From: Candidatus Woesearchaeota archaeon CG10_big_fil_rev_8_21_14_0_10_32_24 | GTDB lineage: Archaea > Nanobdellota > Nanobdellia > Woesearchaeales > GW2011-AR9 | Direction of reading: 5' to 3' | NCBI GenBank assembly: GCA_002763025.1 | Contig: PCYG01000044.1 | Span: forward strand, 6,783-13,423 | Length of the DNA stretch: 6,641 nucleotides | Part shown: positions 6,062 to 6,641 of the stretch, piece by piece | How the letters are laid out: the number at the start of each line of letters is the position of its first letter | Numbering within the stretch: position 1 is the stretch's first letter | Notes under the pieces: model-generated | The model's database searches: none | What the model saw: the letters and a program-made list of their open reading frames with translations, nothing else | What the model was told of the DNA's origin: nothing | Program-made: the position numbers and the translations under genes

Positions 6062-6424
6062 TTATCCCCAAATACAACCAGAGTTTCCTTCACAGGTTAA
6101 TTTGTCTGCACTAAAATCTTTACATCTGTTAATTTCATTTTTATATTCTGAAACCGCATTATCTTGATCTTGAGATGTAGTCGCTGAGGAATATGCATTC
6201 ATGAATGTTGATTCAGCACTTCCTGAAGGTTGACAATCACCATATGTTAAAGATAATGTTGTTAATTTAAGTTTAGCATCTCCTGCAACATCACCAGTTT
6301 TATCTGCGAAATCTACTGAAGAACCTGTGAAAATTACCGCTAATACTACCAGTACAATTAGCGCCAATGCCGCTATAATAATTACATTTAAAGAAAGCCC
6401 TTGCCCTTTTTTATTTAATACCAT
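6062..6424 (-). CDS. Prepilin-like membrane protein, first gene of the operon (120 aa)
   Basis: The leader MVLNKKGQGLSLN carries K-K-G at residues 5-7 followed by Gln. A glutamine directly after the cut is typical of euryarchaeal type IV pilins processed by EppA, which makes this the best candidate for a true pilin-like subunit here. The helix spans about 13-33 (NVIIIAALALIVLVVLAVIF). The ectodomain is about 85 residues and hydrophilic, with four cysteines (64, 101, 111, 117) and a C-terminal CEGNSGCIWG. The gene has its own promoter region and a good ribosome binding site, GAGGTGA, 6 nt before ATG 6422-6424, and it starts the run of overlapping genes. Its length suits a small pilin. Polymerisation is inferred, not shown. 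Confidence 0.88.
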   Translation of the reverse strand: MVLNKKGQGLSLNVIIIAALALIVLVVLAVIFTGSSVDFADKTGDVAGDAKLKLTTLSLTYGDCQPSGSAESTFMNAYSSATTSQDQDNAVSEYKNEINRCKDFSADKLTCEGNSGCIWG

Positions 6425-6430
6425 CTATGT

Positions 6431-6437
6431 TCACCTC
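6431..6437 (-). promoter_or_regulatory. Shine-Dalgarno site GAGGTGA of the operon's first gene
   Basis: GAGGTGA on the minus strand is a 7-base match to the complement of the 16S rRNA 3' end. It stands 6 nt before ATG 6422-6424. It is the clearest ribosome binding site in the window and fixes the start of the first operon gene. Confidence 0.7.
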
Positions 6438-6479
6438 ATTTTTAATATAAACATCCTTTATAAAAGAAGGTAAAGTATG

Positions 6480-6487
6480 TATATAAA
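6480..6487 (-). promoter_or_regulatory. TATA box of the minus-strand operon
   Basis: TTTATATA on the minus strand matches the archaeal TATA consensus TTTAWATA, with the purine-containing AAGG just upstream as a possible BRE. A start site about 25 nt downstream would fall near 6458. That gives a leader of roughly 34 nt containing the GAGGTGA site. Two weaker AT-rich runs nearer the gene (around 6443-6451 and 6457-6466) would place the start inside or too close to the coding region. Confidence 0.5.
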
Positions 6488-6488
6488 C

Positions 6489-6498
6489 CTTACGTAAG
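6489..6498. promoter_or_regulatory. 10-bp perfect palindrome CTTACGTAAG, candidate operator
   Basis: CTTACGTAAG reads the same on both strands. It sits between the two divergent TATA boxes, directly next to the operon's TATA box where the BRE would lie. A dimeric repressor or activator could bind there and affect one or both promoters. One copy only was seen in the intergenic region, so a regulatory role is inference from position and symmetry. Confidence 0.3.
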
Positions 6499-6521
6499 TT
6501 TCATTAAAATTAGGAGGAATA

Positions 6522-6529
6522 TTTAAATA
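6522..6529 (+). promoter_or_regulatory. TATA box of the divergent plus-strand gene
   Basis: TTTAAATA on the plus strand is an exact match to the archaeal TTTAWATA consensus. Its centre lies about 26-27 nt before the ATG at 6552, so transcription would begin at or very near the start codon. That is a leaderless arrangement common in archaea, and it explains the absence of a nearby ribosome binding site. AGGAGGAAT just upstream could include a BRE. Confidence 0.45.
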
Positions 6530-6551
6530 AAAAGGGCTATTATTAGCTTCC

Positions 6552-6641
6552 ATGTCATTAGAATCAATTACAGAACATACGTTCTTACAAAAAGTACGTA
6601 ATAACATTTCTTTAAAATTTTCTGGATTAGCATTACTTGGT
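6552..6641 (+). CDS. Start of a divergent gene, 5' 30 codons only
   Basis: ATG at 6552-6554 opens a frame with no stop up to the right edge. The visible residues begin MSLESITEHTFLQKV and end LKFSGLALLG. The first 20 or so are polar and mixed-charge, and the end turns hydrophobic, as if entering a helix or membrane segment. Support comes from the TATA box about 26 nt upstream, an in-frame stop at 6528-6530, ordinary codon use with AT-rich third positions, and balanced amino acids. Against it, a minus-strand frame is also open across the same bases. Too little is visible to name a product. Confidence 0.5.
   Translation, partial: MSLESITEHTFLQKVRNNISLKFSGLALLG

Noticed and set aside
6458..6640. 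Minus-strand frame of 60 codons entering from the right edge and ending at TAA 6458-6460
   Set aside because: It has no glycine, much asparagine and an end made of the TATA-box region, and it conflicts with a plus-strand start placed correctly behind a TATA box. It is kept as an alternative because it is open to the edge.

Overview
The window reads as a low-GC archaeal segment, most probably from a DPANN lineage of the Woesearchaeota/Pacearchaeota kind. This placement is inferred from style, not from a marker gene. The support is archaeal TATA boxes, a GAGGTGA ribosome binding site, and a long run of small, tightly packed minus-strand genes whose products begin with Lys-Lys-Gly followed by one hydrophobic helix. 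There is no rRNA, tRNA, transposon, CRISPR array or recognisable enzyme in view.

Layout. Almost the whole window (1-6424) is one minus-strand operon, read from right to left. It holds eleven genes, the last of which runs off the left edge. Neighbouring genes overlap by 4 to 10 bases or are 1 to 4 bases apart. In transcription order they are: 120 aa (6424-6062), 87 aa (6057-5794), 54 aa (5792-5628), 48 aa (5631-5485), 259 aa (5482-4703), 398 aa (4712-3516), 286 aa (3523-2663), 215 aa (2666-2019), 133 aa (2022-1621), 153 aa (1619-1158), 162 aa (1161-673), and an incomplete one of at least 226 aa (680-1). The two smallest genes (54 and 48 aa) were found by reading the otherwise unassigned stretch 5483-5793. 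That makes twelve with the partial gene counted.

At the right edge, 6425-6551 is a short intergenic region. It carries a TATA box and Shine-Dalgarno site for the operon, a second TATA box pointing the other way, and a perfect 10-bp palindrome between them. A plus-strand gene probably starts at 6552 and leaves the window. Only its first 30 codons are visible.

How the genes may work together. Nearly all products share one plan: a short basic N-terminus, a [K/R]-K-[G/A] site like those cut by archaeal prepilin peptidases, a single membrane helix, and a C-terminal domain predicted to lie outside the cell. Most ectodomains carry an even number of cysteines. The simplest reading is a multi-component surface assembly (pilus-like or pseudopilin-like, or a membrane-tethered complex) made from many different pilin-like subunits. 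No assembly ATPase, TadC/PilC-like platform protein or prepilin peptidase is present in the window, so assembly machinery would have to be encoded elsewhere. The 398-aa protein stands out for a roughly 140-residue Gly/Val/Ala-rich hydrophobic region, including a stretch that is about 60% alanine.
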